Shown one piece after another: positions 11,440-22,679 of a stretch of 64,000 bases of DNA. Source of the DNA: Carettochelys insculpta (Eukaryota; Chordata; Testudines; Carettochelyidae). Under the pieces are notes generated by a model. That model saw only the letters and a program-made list of their open reading frames with translations. It ran no database searches and was not told the origin of the DNA. The position numbers and the translations under genes are program-made. Location of the stretch: the NCBI RefSeq assembly GCF_033958435.1, contig NC_134160.1:13007001-13071000 (forward strand), given 5' to 3'. How positions within the stretch are numbered: position 1 is the first letter of the stretch; each line of letters opens with the position of its first letter.

Positions 11440-12190
11440 GACTGGTGACGGAAGGGACTAAAATAACCCACCTCCTCAGACTCTTCTGTGATGCTGGAAG
11501 CTTATTAGCCCCACTTAGGGCCACTTTGCTTTTCTTAAGTTCTCTGGCTCCTGCCCCTCGGGGCTTTCTGCTCCTTAGCTGGCTGGACTGGGATCGGTCC
11601 TGCCTCTGCCTGTGTAGACAGAGCTGTTGTTCCCCTGGTTCTCGCCCCCTGCATTTGGGGCTGGTCAGATTCCCATCAGCGGCATGTGCAGAGGGGCCTT
11701 GGAATTTGGCAAGCAGAAGAATATCATCTCCAAAGCCTGGGCCCAGCTCTGCTGCCTGTTAGGATTTTTCTTGGCAGGCTCAGCTGGCTGCAGGGACGTG
11801 ACACGAGCCCATCCCACAGAGGAGGAGGGCAGACGGCCCGGCTAGTGAATTCCTCCATTAGATGAGGCCCAGAAGCTGCCGCCAGTTAAGGAATGGTTAA
11901 AGGTGGCTAGGAGCTGCTGCAGATGGCTCCTCTGCAGCATTTTACCCACAGCCGGTGGGCTTCTGTTGGGCAGGGCTGTCCCGCTCACATGGCGGGCAGC
12001 CTTCGGCACTGCCAGAAGTGAGAGCTGGGTTTAGTTACTGCTCCCAGCGGGAGTGCTGCTGAGTGGGACTGTGGAGGCTCAGGCATGCCTCTGTTCTCCC
12101 CCATCGGGCCCGGAGCCTTGTATCACGCACCGCTGGTCAGAGGCTCTCGGAAGGCTGAAATCCTTCTGCCGCACCCTGACAAAGCAGACG
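11440..12190. other. Non-coding stretch
   Basis: Nothing recognised beyond ordinary intronic sequence. Open frames are chance. Confidence 0.4.
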
Positions 12191-12194
12191 AGTT

Positions 12195-12300
12195 CATTAC
12201 CCCAGCTTACCAGTGGTGGGCACAGAGACTTCCTTGGGGATTTGAGTGAGTCTGTGGCAGACCCAGGCAGAGAACCCAGGAGTCCTGCCTCCCATTTTTC
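12195..12300 (-). repeat. MIR-like fragment, 5' part
   Basis: It contains gtctgtggcagacccaggc and then gagaacccaggagtcctgcc, the antisense form of the tRNA-related half of a MIR-type SINE. Confidence 0.5.
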
Positions 12301-12919
12301 CTGCCCCACCCCAGAGAGGGCGCATCCTCCCTGCCTTCAGAGCATATGTAACTCTCGCTGTTCGTTAAAATTTGACAGTGACTAAGTTGTCGACATAGAT
12401 TTGGATTGTGTTGAGGGCAGTGAGTGTCCAGGAGAAGTCAGGAAGGGGAGAGGAACTCTGAATACAAAGAGTCTGGGCAGTGGCCTGCTCAGGTCTGCAA
12501 AGGAGCATTGTTCATTGACCCGACCAAAGGGCAGTGGTGGCTGTGAGGGGGGTTTAAGGAGGAAGGAAACTGATTCAAGCTTGGCCTAGAATCAGAGCTA
12601 CTCAGAGGACTTTGAGCCTGCCTTGGATTTTGGGCAGGCAGTGGATTAGTACCAGGGGAGGCCATTTGCAGTGTCCCATATGATTGCTCCTCTCCTTTTC
12701 TTTGGTGATGTGATCAGCAGAGAAATAGTTAATAACATGGACCTCTTTAAGTCGGCATGAATGTGTTTCGGAGTCAATGCTCCCTTGCAATGAATGGGAG
12801 CACCTTCCACCCTGTCAGAGCTATTGTCTGAGGCCTCAGGAAGGTACATCTGCCTCTGGCTACCCTCTGGAAATATATGTTGGTAGCCTTATGGGACAGA
12901 GATGTCTGTGTTCTTTCAG

Positions 12920-13081
12920 TGAAAGCTGAGCTGCTGCAGTGTCAGGGAGTAGCCCAGAGGAGGAAGGTCCTGGATTGCAGAGCCACTTCAGATGGGCCCC
13001 TGACCCTGTATCTGAAGTACGGGACTGCCAAGGCTCTTGCACCTCCACTCAGCCAGCTGGAGAGCCTGTTGTCACGGGAGG
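12920..13081 (+). CDS. Weak candidate internal exon (gene not identified)
   Basis: A pyrimidine-rich acceptor (tgtgttctttcag, ending at 12919) and a good donor (GAGG|GTAAGG at 13081/13082) bound 162 bases with an open frame. The frame needs one base from the preceding exon, which is what the phase-1 donor at 5607 supplies, and the exon leaves phase 1 again. The peptide includes VLDCRATSDGPLTLYLKYG and then SQLESLLSREG. It has two cysteines, but I recognise no domain. Intron-sized DNA contains many such pseudo-exons by chance, so this is a candidate only. Confidence 0.18.
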
Positions 13082-13099
13082 GTAAGGGCCATATGCCCT

Positions 13100-13900
13100 T
13101 ATGGAGGACTGTGTAGATCAGTCATTTGCAGGTGGGTAGGTGGGAACAGAAGCCTGACTTCAGATGTGGGGAGCTGGTTTCAGGTCTTGGCGGCAGCTAG
13201 AGTCACCCCTTTGGTTTCAGGAGGGTTACCCTGGGTTTTTCCAGCCGGAATGATATCAGAATCTGCCCCTTTGCTAATGGCTGCCAGGCAGGACTGGTGA
13301 GCTCCAGACACTGTTTGCACAGAACATAACACACTGCAGGCACAATTGGAACTCAGAGGCAGCAGGTGTCCTACGCAGGGTTATAATTGCATGGAGCTTT
13401 CCCCCTCTCCCCACCTCATTCCTGCTGTGGCTCATAGAAAAGCATAAACCCAACAAAGGCTGCAAATCTCTCGTTCTCCTGAATAGCTTTGATAGATCCC
13501 CTGAAACTTCATTGATCTCCAGATAAGAAATACAGTGGTTGTTAGTGTCCCTCCTCCCTGTGCTCTCAGTGCTTTGCATTCCCAGCTCCAGTGCTCTTTC
13601 GACAGCTGAATTGTTTGTACTCAAACCATCTCCAGGCACATGGCAGTGCAGGAGGCCTGTCAGCTCCTGGAATCGCTCAATGAATTCCTGGCACAGTCAC
13701 TCCGAAGCTGTTCACACTTGGATCTGACTGCATTCGCTACAATTAACAAATACAGTGTTGTGGTTTGTAGCTTTCATTGACAAATGGACCTCAATGCCCC
13801 AGTCCTTCCAGTGCGTTGTCTTCTCTGATTATTGCTCCGCTTTTAAGTTGCCTGCTGGCAGCTGCATGGCATGGAGGAGCTGTTCCTGAAATCATTCAGC
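13100..13900. other. Non-coding stretch
   Basis: Nothing recognised. Confidence 0.4.
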
Positions 13901-13904
13901 AGGG

Positions 13905-14095
13905 GGTTTAGGGGCCCAGGGTTTGTGTTGTTTTCCTGATTCTGCCACTAATCTGGCATGTAACCTTTGGCGAGTAACTTAACTGTCTGGGCCTCTCCCC
14001 TCCCAGCCACATGTTGAATGAAAGCTTTCAGGACAGGGCTGTTGCTCATGGTGTATAGATACAGGACCTGCCACAGTGAGCCCCTTGGGAGCCAG
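13905..14095 (+). repeat. MIR-like SINE, long fragment
   Basis: Sense order of MIR features: cctgattctgccactaatc, gtaacctttggcgagtaact, then ctgtctgggcctc, followed by a decayed tail with tttcaggacagggctg. Confidence 0.55.
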
Positions 14096-14099
14096 TCTA

Positions 14100-14767
14100 G
14101 GCGTTACTATGATCTAATAATATGTATCCAGACTTTGCATGCATTCTGGGGTGGTGCCCCTGGCTCAGAGATGCTGCTGTTGCAGGTGCTGTTCGCTCGC
14201 TTTGCTTGGGTCTTCCTTCCCTGGTGTGTGGGAATCACAAGGAAAGGACCCGTCTGGCAGCTGCTGCTTGAGTCTTCCAGCCAGCCCCTTTGACAGCATT
14301 AGTGTTGTTTGGGGGACGCGGCCGAGAGTGCAAGGGTTAGAGTGGCCTCTGTCTTGACCCCCACGCCAGCTGGGCTTCACCCGTCCCTCGCTGTGCTGGG
14401 ACGGCTCTATTGTCTGGGTTAAGCGACTGGGAAATGCCCAACAAACACATTCTCTTTGTCAGGCCCAGTGCTGGGCTTGGGGTCAGGGATGAGAAAGAAC
14501 CTGCTTGTCTCCCACCAGCCCCCACCAGGCGTCCCCAGCCACTACCCACAGCGTCTTCATCAGCGTCCTGGAGTGTGAAAGCTGTGCCCTGATGGGGATT
14601 GGGCGGTTTAAATGCCACCTCCTGGCTCCAAGGGGCTGGTGGGGTGGGGCAATGTCTCTGAGCAATTGATTCAGCTGAGAAGGTGGCTGTGCCATGGAGT
14701 GGCTTGTCTCACTGCCGTGTGCTGCGGCACTGAAAAGGTTGGGAGCCACTTACCCAGAGGCAGAACG
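14100..14767. other. Non-coding stretch
   Basis: Nothing recognised. Confidence 0.4.
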
Positions 14768-15464
14768 TAGGGTGACCATCATCCTGTTCTCGGCAGGACA
14801 GCCCCGGATTTTGGGCACCATTCTGGTGTCCTGATTTATTTTGCCAAAGGGGCTAATTGCCCCATATTTCACAAGGTTCATTGGCTTCCGCCCCCCGGGG
14901 GAGCCGGGAGCTGGACTCGCACCACTGCCGCTGGCTTTCCCCATCTGAGGGAGCTGGGAGCCAGACCACACGGTGGCTCGGCTGCCACCCGGCTTCCCCC
15001 AGCAGGGACTGGAGCTGACCTGGGACCCCAGAGGTGGGGGCGGGGGGTGAACCAGGGCTTCAGTGGGGTTGGATCTGGGGCCTGAGTGGTGGGGGCTGTA
15101 GGCAGAGCTGCTGGAGCTGTGGGGGGTTGAGCCAGGCCACAGAAGCTGGAGCAAGAGCCCAGGCCGGCGGGGGAATGGAGGGGTTCGAGTGGGGCTGCTG
15201 GAGCTGGAGCTGCAGGGGGGGTTGAGCCTGGCTGCAGAGGTTGGAACAGGAGCTGCCTGGCTTCCCCCAGCTGGGGCAGCTGGGAGCTGGACCTGTGCGG
15301 CGGCGCAGGCTGCCACCCACAGCTCGGGGAAACCAGGAGCTTCACTGGTGGGGCTGCAGCCCTATTCCCAGCGCCCCAGATAGGGTGACCATCAGTCCCA
15401 TTTTGGCCAGGATGGGGGTTATTCCCCATGTCTCATATTTGGCCTTGGAGATATGGTCACCCTA
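14768..15464. mobile_element. DNA element with tagggtgaccat inverted ends and GC-rich core
   Basis: The 12-mer tagggtgaccat occurs at 14768-14779 and again at 15381-15392. Its exact complement atggtcaccctA closes the block at 15453-15464. The right 84 bases (15381-15464) form a compact unit with perfect 12-bp inverted ends. The left arm (14768-14880) carries AT-richer text related in style (catcctgttctcgg and ttgccccatatttc). Between them, 14880-15370 is G-rich on the + strand with loosely repeated gctggagctg and gttgagcc motifs. There is no transposase, so this is a non-autonomous element or a nested pair. Superfamily not determined. Confidence 0.6.
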
Positions 15465-15465
15465 C

Positions 15466-15610
15466 CCCTGCAGCCTTAGCTGAGAGGCAGCAGGCTGTTA
15501 GTGCAGACTGTAGAGGCTCCTGCACTGAGCTACTGAGAACCTAGGTTCAAGTCCACTGGTGGGCGGTTACACCAGCACTGTGGCTTTATGCCCCTCCTGA
15601 AGAGGGGTGT
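15466..15610 (+). repeat. tRNA-derived SINE copy 1
   Basis: It shares the order gcagccttagctgagagg, gcagactgtagaggctcctg (A-box region) and ctaggttcaagtcc (B-box-like) with five other loci in this window, although those copies differ in detail. It directly abuts the element ending at 15464. Confidence 0.55.
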
Positions 15611-15619
15611 GTTGCTGAA

Positions 15620-17730
15620 CAGCACGCTCTGTGTCATGCCCTAGTGGAGGCCAGGCACCAGTAGGTTGTGTCTCATCAAGATCAAAGCTGTCCCCATCGT
15701 TAATAGTTATTACCTCCAGGTAAAACACCCTGGGCCTTGTCTCTGATAGGACTGTCCAGTGTGCTAGTGACCTCTGTGTACAGGTGTTCACTTTCATGCA
15801 GCAAAGACATAATGGTGAGTCTGTGCAGCTCCACGGTGACCTCGGTGGGGCTTTCTGTGACCTGGACGAGAATGAACTTGGCTCAGGTTTGGAGACCTGT
15901 GCCCACTTGCTAGTCCATCACTGAGATGCTTGAGTGTCCTGTAGGCCGAGCTCCCCTCGGTCCCAGAATGTGACTCTGCACAAGGCGGTCTTGTCACAGT
16001 CCCTGAAATGCCTTGGGCTCCAATCTGAGCTGAATCCCACTCGTGAGCCGCTCTGCATGTTGTCACTGTGCTTTCTGCCTGTGGCTTCTGCTTGCCCTGG
16101 GCGCTGCCAGCCATGTAAAATGCTCATACAGGCTGTGGTTTTTGAGCTGGCTGAATGTGTCAGTGTAGGGAGGGATCAGGTGGCTCTGATCCTGCTGACT
16201 TGTGCTCCTCATGCCTCTGGAAAATCCCGCCCATGTGTTGATTTTGGTACAAAGCCACTTCACATGTCAAATGCAGGATCCCCTGCCTGCTCCCTCCCCA
16301 AATGTCTCCTGTCCTGGGTCCGCCTCCTGTGCCCTCTCCCCATGTAGCTCACCCTTCCCTGTGCCAGGAAGACACTGCACAGTCTGGGGGTTGCACTGGG
16401 CAATGCTGTCACTTTCCAACAGTGCCTTTCAGCTGCAGATGGGAGACAGCGTCGTTGGGGCCGCCAGTGGCGGTTTGTACAGGGTCTGCCAGGTTCTACC
16501 ACCATGCACATGCTGGGGCTTTCTGATCCTCTCCCTGCCCGATTTGAGCTTGTGTGGGCATGATCTCCTCTCCTGCCATCACACCCAACTTCTTCAGAGC
16601 TCCCCCACTTCCATCCTCTGCCTCCTCATGGCTGCTGATCTCGGGTCTGGTACTGGGGCACGAGAGGGCATTGTGTGGAAGGCATTGAACTGGCCTTTCC
16701 CTGACCTGCTGGGACTGAACCAAGACACTGTGGAGCAGCTGTGATTTGGTTCTGGATCCAGATTCCAGTCCTGCTGGTGTCCAGGAGGGTTTGGTTTACC
16801 CCCGGTTCCCACTGTCCCTTTCCTGACCCTTTGGGGGTGTGTAGGTTGGGGCAGAATGTTTTTTACTAGGGCTTGATCTTTCTGTCCTAATTCCCATAGA
16901 AGCTACTAGTTCTCTCCCCTGAGGAAGTGCAGTGGGTTCTGGACCTGTGCGGGAGTCGGGCAGTGCCCCCTTGCTCCTGTTGCTGGGTGCTTTCTCCCAG
17001 GACTCAACCTCTGCTCCTTTCCTGGCAGCTGCAGCATCCCACGAATTGGGACCTGGTCGCGTTTTCCTTTGGGCCCTTGTGGGAGCTTTCATTGCAAACA
17101 AGCTTTTGTCCTGGAGGGCCAGGCCCTGGAAATCAGAAGTGACCCGACGCAATACACAAAGGTCTGGCCTGGCCCAGTGGGAGAGGTGCCGGCTTGGGGC
17201 TTGCTGCAAAGCAGATGTGAGGCTTTCTGAGCTGGATCCTGTGCCCCCAACCTAGAGGTCTTTGGTCCCAAACTTGGAGGACTCCAACCAGGGATTCCTA
17301 AAGGCAGGGGCATGTTGATGGACAGACTGAGCTTGGGGTGGGGAGAAAGGAGTTTGGAGCCATCCCCCAGTGGTCAGCAATTTACAGCTCTGCCAAGGAG
17401 AGCAGGAAGGCTGGGCAGGGTGCAGGTTAATGGGGGTTTGGAGCCAAAGGTAGTGGGCTGTGATCCACCTCATTGCCAGGCCTGTGCAGCTAGATGTGGG
17501 GCTGCTGGGAATGGTGCATTGGGATTTCCTGAGCCCAGCAGTGGTGCTGCTTTCACAGCTGTGGAGCTGCAGGTCCTCTCGTGTCTGGACTTCAGCATCA
17601 CCCTCCCTCGCAACAAGGGGTTGGCCGCTGGGCTGTGCAGGGCACCCTGGACATGAACTGAAGTCTCTGGGAGCTCTGAAATCAGGCCCTATATGTATAC
17701 ATAGATGTATGGCTAGCTCCCATCACTGGA
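15620..17730. other. Non-coding stretch
   Basis: No supported gene or transposon end. Open frames up to 180 codons (for example 16202-16744) show no recognisable domain and no convincing splice context. Confidence 0.45.
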
Positions 17731-17739
17731 GTACAAGCA

Positions 17740-17900
17740 GGCCTCCCAGACCCCCATTAACATGTCACAGCTCCCCTGCAAGCTAGGGAAGCGTTAATAC
17801 TCTCAGCCAGTGGGGTACAGAGGCACAGGCCAGTAGGAGTCTGTGGTGGAAGCAGGAACTGAACCTAGAGTGGCTGGGTGCCAGGCCAGTGCCTGGCTCT
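17740..17900 (-). repeat. MIR-like fragment
   Basis: It contains ggggtacagaggcacaggc and then gcaggaactgaacctagag, a decayed antisense MIR core. Confidence 0.4.
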
Positions 17901-17909
17901 GCTCCTGCC

Positions 17910-18800
17910 CGTGGGGTTAATGAGCCCTGGGCTGTCCTGCATGTGTTTCTCAGGCAGTATCCTGGACAGTTCCCGTGGGGGTGTCTGATCAGCCCCTCTC
18001 TCTGAGAGCTGGGCTGAGACCCACCAATGCTGCTGCACCCAGCAGCCAGAACAAGGAGGGAACTGACCTTTTTATTGCTCCTCTGGGCTGAATGGTAGAT
18101 GGGAATTCTGACTAAAACTGGCTTGTGTAGAACTGGCTGCTGTGTGGGACGCTGAGCTGAGAAGCCCACTGTCCGAGGCACATTCTGCCTTCCAGGCAAT
18201 CTTACAAGACAAACACTTGTCCCTTAATTAGAGCCCCAGTCCATGGGGGTGTCCTGACCTCTGAATGCCAGATGCTAAAGAGTCTGTGGGGCCTTGGGCC
18301 CCTAGTTCCCAGAAGGGCGCCATCTGGCCCCTGCTCGGTCTGACTCCAGGCTGTGAAAGAGTTAAATCACAGCTGCCAACTGTGTCGTTTGTATTGTGGG
18401 GTAACCTCTGCTTTGTGGGTGAAATACCAGGCGGTTCTAAAACCAGTGCTGCAGAACCAGAGCAGCCCAGCCCCGCTGTCTGGCTGCTCGCCCTCCAGAA
18501 AGAGGCTTTTTAATAATACATTATTAACATGCACCATAATTGTCTTATTAAACACTTCTGGGAACCTTTTAATTATCACTTGATTATCTGTCAGGTTCCA
18601 AACCTGTCGTTCTGATGGCCAGGGTGTTTGCTTTGTAGCTGCCTCGTTGTCATTTGAATTTGCTCTTCTTTCTGAGTGCTGTTATGCGGTGACGCTGCTG
18701 GTCTGGCCTTGTGGCCTCGCCATCTTTCCCAGTCCTTGTTCTGTCTGGGTGCACCCAAGAGTAGCCATCACCATGGGATGGGAGCGCCTCACAAGAGTCA
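17910..18800. other. Non-coding stretch with an AT-rich block
   Basis: Mostly unremarkable. An AT-rich block at about 18505-18595 contains cattattaacatgcacc and tttaattatcacttgatt. No gene seen. Confidence 0.4.
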
Positions 18801-18809
18801 GCTAATTAA

Positions 18810-18925
18810 CCTGCAGCGTGATCCCTGTGTAACAGATGGGGAAACTGAGGCACAGGGTGTGTCAGTGACTTCCCCAGGAATACACAGTGAATCAGTGGCA
18901 GAGTGGGTGGCCCCGATTGGCTCAG
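18810..18925 (-). repeat. MIR-like CORE-SINE
   Basis: It contains cagatggggaaactgaggc, acagggtgtgtcagtgact, tccccaggaatacacag and agtggcagagtggg, in the antisense order of the MIR core. This is one of the best preserved MIR fragments here. Confidence 0.7.
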
Positions 18926-19065
18926 TGAGTTATGTGCTGCTAGCTACAGACTCCTGCTGAGATTCAGACACAACAGCCCGTACAAGCATCTCTGAATGGA
19001 ACGTAGCAGCTGTTGGCAGGGTTTTAATTTGAGGTGCATTCAAGCTATGGACAGCTATGGAAGGT

Positions 19066-19068
<3 letters not shown>

Positions 19069-19103
<35 letters not shown>
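19069..19103. repeat. (GT)n microsatellite
   Basis: About 34 bases of uninterrupted GT dinucleotide followed by a G-rich run. Confidence 0.95.
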
Positions 19104-19104
<1 letters not shown>

Positions 19105-19109
19105 AGGGG

Positions 19110-20190
19110 GGTGTAGATGCCCATGCAGCTGGTGGTTTGGGAAGGCAGTATGGAGTAATGCTGCTGTGACGGGGCACTCATCCCTCTCAGTAACTGCTGT
19201 GTTCAGTGCAGCTTTGCTCCTGGAGTTCCAGAAGGCATGCCGGGACATTCTTCATCAGCTTGTCCAGGTGCAGGCGTGTTGGCAGAGCTTTCCCCTGGGC
19301 TTCCCAGGCTTTGCTTCCAAAACCTGCCGCTCAAATGGGTGAACAGCAGCACAGCCAGCTTAAAATGACTCTGGAATTAATTTCCTTTGCATACGGATAT
19401 TCCAGCGCCATGATGACTGGGGATAATAAAAATCTGAGTTCAACGCCCAGCTTGTGTGGGTTAGGACAAGATTTGCGCCTCCGGGGAGTCTGGCGTGGTA
19501 ATTAAGTACAGCTGGGGGGTTCGGCAGGTCTGGCTTTTACGCAGAATTGAGTCGACAGAAGAGCTTCTATGTTCCATGTCCCATTGAAAACACTGGGTAA
19601 TGTTTATAGAGCAGCCTCCTGCCCTGGCAGTAGATAATGTCCTTTTGCAGCCCACACCCTAGAAATTGAGGGGGTAGATCAGGCCAGGGATATGGCAGGC
19701 CCTGCCTTTGCAGCATGTGTGTCCGAGGAGGGCGGGCAACCACTGGAATCTTCCTGCTTGTGCAACGCTAAATTTCTTTGCTAGACAGCTGCTGATCAGC
19801 TCCTGCCCAAGATTGTGGAGGTCGATGGCCCTTTAAGTCTTGTAATGGCCGATGCCGTTCTTAGACTTACATGTGACTGAAATGTACTGAGCTGTTTGCT
19901 GCGATGGTACCCTGTGGCGGTGAGTTCCCCAGGTGAGACTGCAGAGGAGAATTTATTTCCTTCTCAGATGTTGGCTGGAGACAGCAGGGACTAAAGCTGC
20001 TCCCAGATCCAAAGCCCTTGAACTCTTCTAAATCTCAGCAGGGTGGCTCAATGCCCCTTTTTCACAGTATTCAGGACTGCTGTGCCAGCTGAGGCAGAAG
20101 GGCCAGGCTGCTTTCTTGGTCTTTGCTCTCAGCAGGACACGCTTTCCTGGTAATTTGGCCTATTTCTGGTGGACTTGATGGCTTGATTCT
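19110..20190. other. Non-coding stretch
   Basis: Nothing recognised. Confidence 0.4.
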
Positions 20191-20196
20191 CTAGTA

Positions 20197-20791
20197 CACT
20201 CATCCCTCGCTATACAAGCACAATTGGTTCCCAACTTTCTGCTCGAAGGTGAAAACTCGTAAGAGGGACATTACATTACTGTTAAAATACAGGTGAAAGT
20301 CTCTGATTGGTTCCTAGTGCTCCTAAATTGGGAAAGGAGTGGCAGCATGTGGCGCTACTTTTGGAAGGTGAGTGAACCTTTGGTTGGGGGGTGGGTTGCA
20401 GAGGGTTAAAGTCTGGGGGCAGTTTGGGGCCATGAGTGGGAGGGTGGGTTGAAACCTGGTGGTGGCTCCGGTGGAGGAGGTGGCGGCTTGTTCCTCTGGG
20501 CTGCAGCAGAGGTACCTGGGGGGTGTAGCGGGCTGGGGGGTTCAGGAAGGGATGGGGTGGGTGTTGGGAGCCAGCTGGGCGGGGGGATTTGTGTTGGGGA
20601 GTTGCTGCAGGGGGAGTGTTTGGAGTGGGCAGCGTGGGGCTGCGGGTCTCCCTGCCCCTGGACCAGGGACTGTGCGGCTGGCTCATATAAGCAGGGGAAG
20701 GTCCCTCGCGTAGTGAACAAAGGTAGGGGTGTGTCCCCCTCGTTTTAGTGAGTACTCACAAGTAAAGTACTCATTAAACGAGGGATGGGTG
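20197..20791. mobile_element. Tigger/pogo-like non-autonomous DNA element
   Basis: The left end cactcatccctcg and the complement of the right end, cacccatccctcg, match at 12 of 13 positions. Both ends are flanked by TA (20195-20196 and 20792-20793), the target site of Tc1/mariner/pogo elements. The 'ctcatccctcg' terminus recalls Tigger-type elements. The 595-bp body encodes no transposase. Its centre (about 20390-20690) is strongly G-rich, giving Gly-rich frames on + and Pro-rich frames on -, which are not genes. Confidence 0.75.
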
Positions 20792-20939
20792 TATCTGAAC
20801 CAGACTTCAGAGCACTTCTCCCACCCAAATCACTGTTCCTCCCCACCCTATCCCTAAGGCCATTTATCCATACGGCTTGCGCAGTGGTGTCTGATAGTAA
20901 CTGAAGGATCACCACACTTGTTGTTGTCAGCCTTCTGTA

Positions 20940-21310
20940 TTCACCAGAGGGTCTCCCTGCTCTAACCGTGCCCGCCCATCCCTAGAGCCAGGACACCCCA
21001 GCTCTCCTCCTGCTCTGCATAAATGCCCATCCCCCAGAGCCAGGCCCTCCCAGGCCCCTGATCTGACAATGCCCTCCTGCTCCACAGAGCCGGACACCCC
21101 ACCCCCAGGAGCTGCGCCAGGGCCTGAACCCCCCTGGCAGGGGCCTGAGCCAGGGCCCGAGCTGTGCTGGGGCCCAAGGAGCTGCTGCTGCCCCCATGTG
21201 CTTGTCCCCCCAAGTGGTGAGGTGTGTGCTTAGAGCGGGTGGCAGGCACTCCATTTCGCCTCACCGCGGAGTCCTGTGGGCCACATGTGGCGAATGGGAA
21301 GCATGTTGGA
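20940..21310. other. GC-rich block, possibly a decayed DNA element
   Basis: C-rich repeated phrases (agagccaggacaccccagc; agagccaggccctcccagg) are followed by gtgggccacatgtggcgaat, which resembles the end of a hAT-type reptile element. No matching left end was found, so only the composition is certain. Confidence 0.3.
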
Positions 21311-21585
21311 CCTGCTAGGCCGAGAGCATGCCGACTCCTCAGCACTGCTATTGCTGCTGCTCTGGCGTGGCCCGGGAGTCTGGTGTTGAGCTGTGCTGAC
21401 TCTTAGTGCTCTCACCACTCTGGCCTGGGGTTTTGTTTAACTGTGTTAATGGCAGAACTCTGGCTGTGGCATGTGGGATGCTGTCCCCATGGGATTGCGC
21501 TGGTGATGTTAAACAGCCTCGTGTAGACGGTGTTTGGTTCCCCACAACACGTCCAGGGCAGTGTTGCTTTATTGCTGCAAGAGGT

Positions 21586-21614
21586 GTGTGTGTGTGTGCG
21601 TGTGTGTGTGTGTG
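21586..21614. repeat. (GT)n microsatellite
   Basis: An alternating TG tract with one C interruption, immediately upstream of the 75-bp minisatellite. Confidence 0.85.
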
Positions 21615-21630
21615 CACGTGCAAGCATGTT

Positions 21631-21965
21631 GTGCTAGCAGGGGAGGTTGTGGCTGACATAGTGGCCAGGCTGTGGCCAGGGTAGCTCCATGTACGTGTGT
21701 GTGTTGTGCGAGCAAAGGAGGTTGTGGCTGGCACAGTGGCCAGGCTGTGGCCAGGGTAGCTCCATGTATGTGTGTGTGTTGTGCGAGCAGGGGAGGTTGT
21801 GGCTGGCACAGTGGCCAGGCTGTGGCCAGGGTAGCTCCATGTACGTGTGTGTGTTGTGCGAGCAGGGGAGGTTGTGGCTGGCACAGTGGCCAGGCTGTGG
21901 CCAGGGTGGCTCCGTGTGTGTGTGTGTTGTGCAAGGAGGGGAGGTTGTGGCTGGTGCTGTGGCCA
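21631..21965. repeat. 75-bp minisatellite
   Basis: The anchor ggttgtggctg starts at 21645, 21720, 21795, 21870 and 21943, giving three periods of exactly 75 and one of 73. Units contain gtggccaggctgtggccag, gtagctccatgta and a tgtgtgtgttgtgcgagca segment. Because 75 is a multiple of 3, several frames stay open across the array and create repetitive open frames on both strands that should not be called genes. The TG-rich part of the unit suggests the array grew from the neighbouring GT microsatellite. Confidence 0.95.
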
Positions 21966-21999
21966 GGGGAGCTCAGTTTTGCTCACATAAACGTGCACG

Positions 22000-22670
22000 C
22001 CTGGCTAGTGTGACTGCTGGGATGGTGACTGCTGTGTTTTCTAATTTGCCTAAGTGTTGGGTGTAGCGCAGGGGCAGCAGGATCAGGTCCAGTCTTCAAA
22101 CCTGACCCTGATTCCCAGCAGCCTGAATGTTGGACTCTGGCTGTTGGGGTGGGGGTGTGGATGGTCTGTTCTACTGTCTCTTCCAAGCCACCTTGGGCCA
22201 CGCTCTCTGTCTGGCCCTGTTTAGTGGTTTTCAGGGCACTCGCTATGCTCCCCATCCTCATTCAGAGACTGGGGAACGCTTGGATTGGGCTTGTTCCCGG
22301 AGGTTGCGCATTTGATGAGAGGCTCTGGGGTACCAGGAAAGGCACTGAGACTGGTTTTCCTCCTTCCCATGCTTCCCCCATGTGTAAACTTCTGGGGCTT
22401 TCAGGCAGAGCGAGCATTCAGGTGCTGGGATGGCGAATATTTTTAGCCTGGCTGGGGGGTGGGGGAGGGGGAGGGGGTTGCACAAAGCCGGCAAGTTGCT
22501 AGAATTGATTTGCCAAAATGTGTTGCAACTACCCCGTATCCACAGGCAGACCACGCCCCCTACAGCCTTTGCCTCCTAATCCCTGGGGTGTCTTTTCACT
22601 TCAAAGTCTTGTGCTCTTGGTGTTGGCGTTACTGACTGGCACAAGGGGCCTCCAGTCCAGTCAGGGCCTC
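22000..22670. other. Non-coding stretch with a G-rich run
   Basis: No gene. At 22454-22478 a run of G tracts (ggggggtgggggaggggga, then ggggg) could form a G-quadruplex. Confidence 0.5.
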
Positions 22671-22679
22671 TGGAATACA

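Noticed and set aside
14750..15429. Pro/Ser-rich minus frames of about 185 codons
   Set aside because: They lie wholly in the composite DNA element with tagggtgaccat ends.
20282..20748. Pro-rich minus and Gly-rich plus frames
   Set aside because: They come from the G-rich core of the Tigger-like element.
20940..21310. Complete hAT element
   Set aside because: Only one end-like motif (gggccacatgtggc) was seen. No inverted partner or target duplication.
21631..21965. CRISPR-like array
   Set aside because: Units are head-to-tail copies without unique spacers, and the sequence is from a vertebrate.
21348..21998. 216-codon minus frame with His-Thr repeats
   Set aside because: It is a translation of the 75-bp minisatellite and GT microsatellite.
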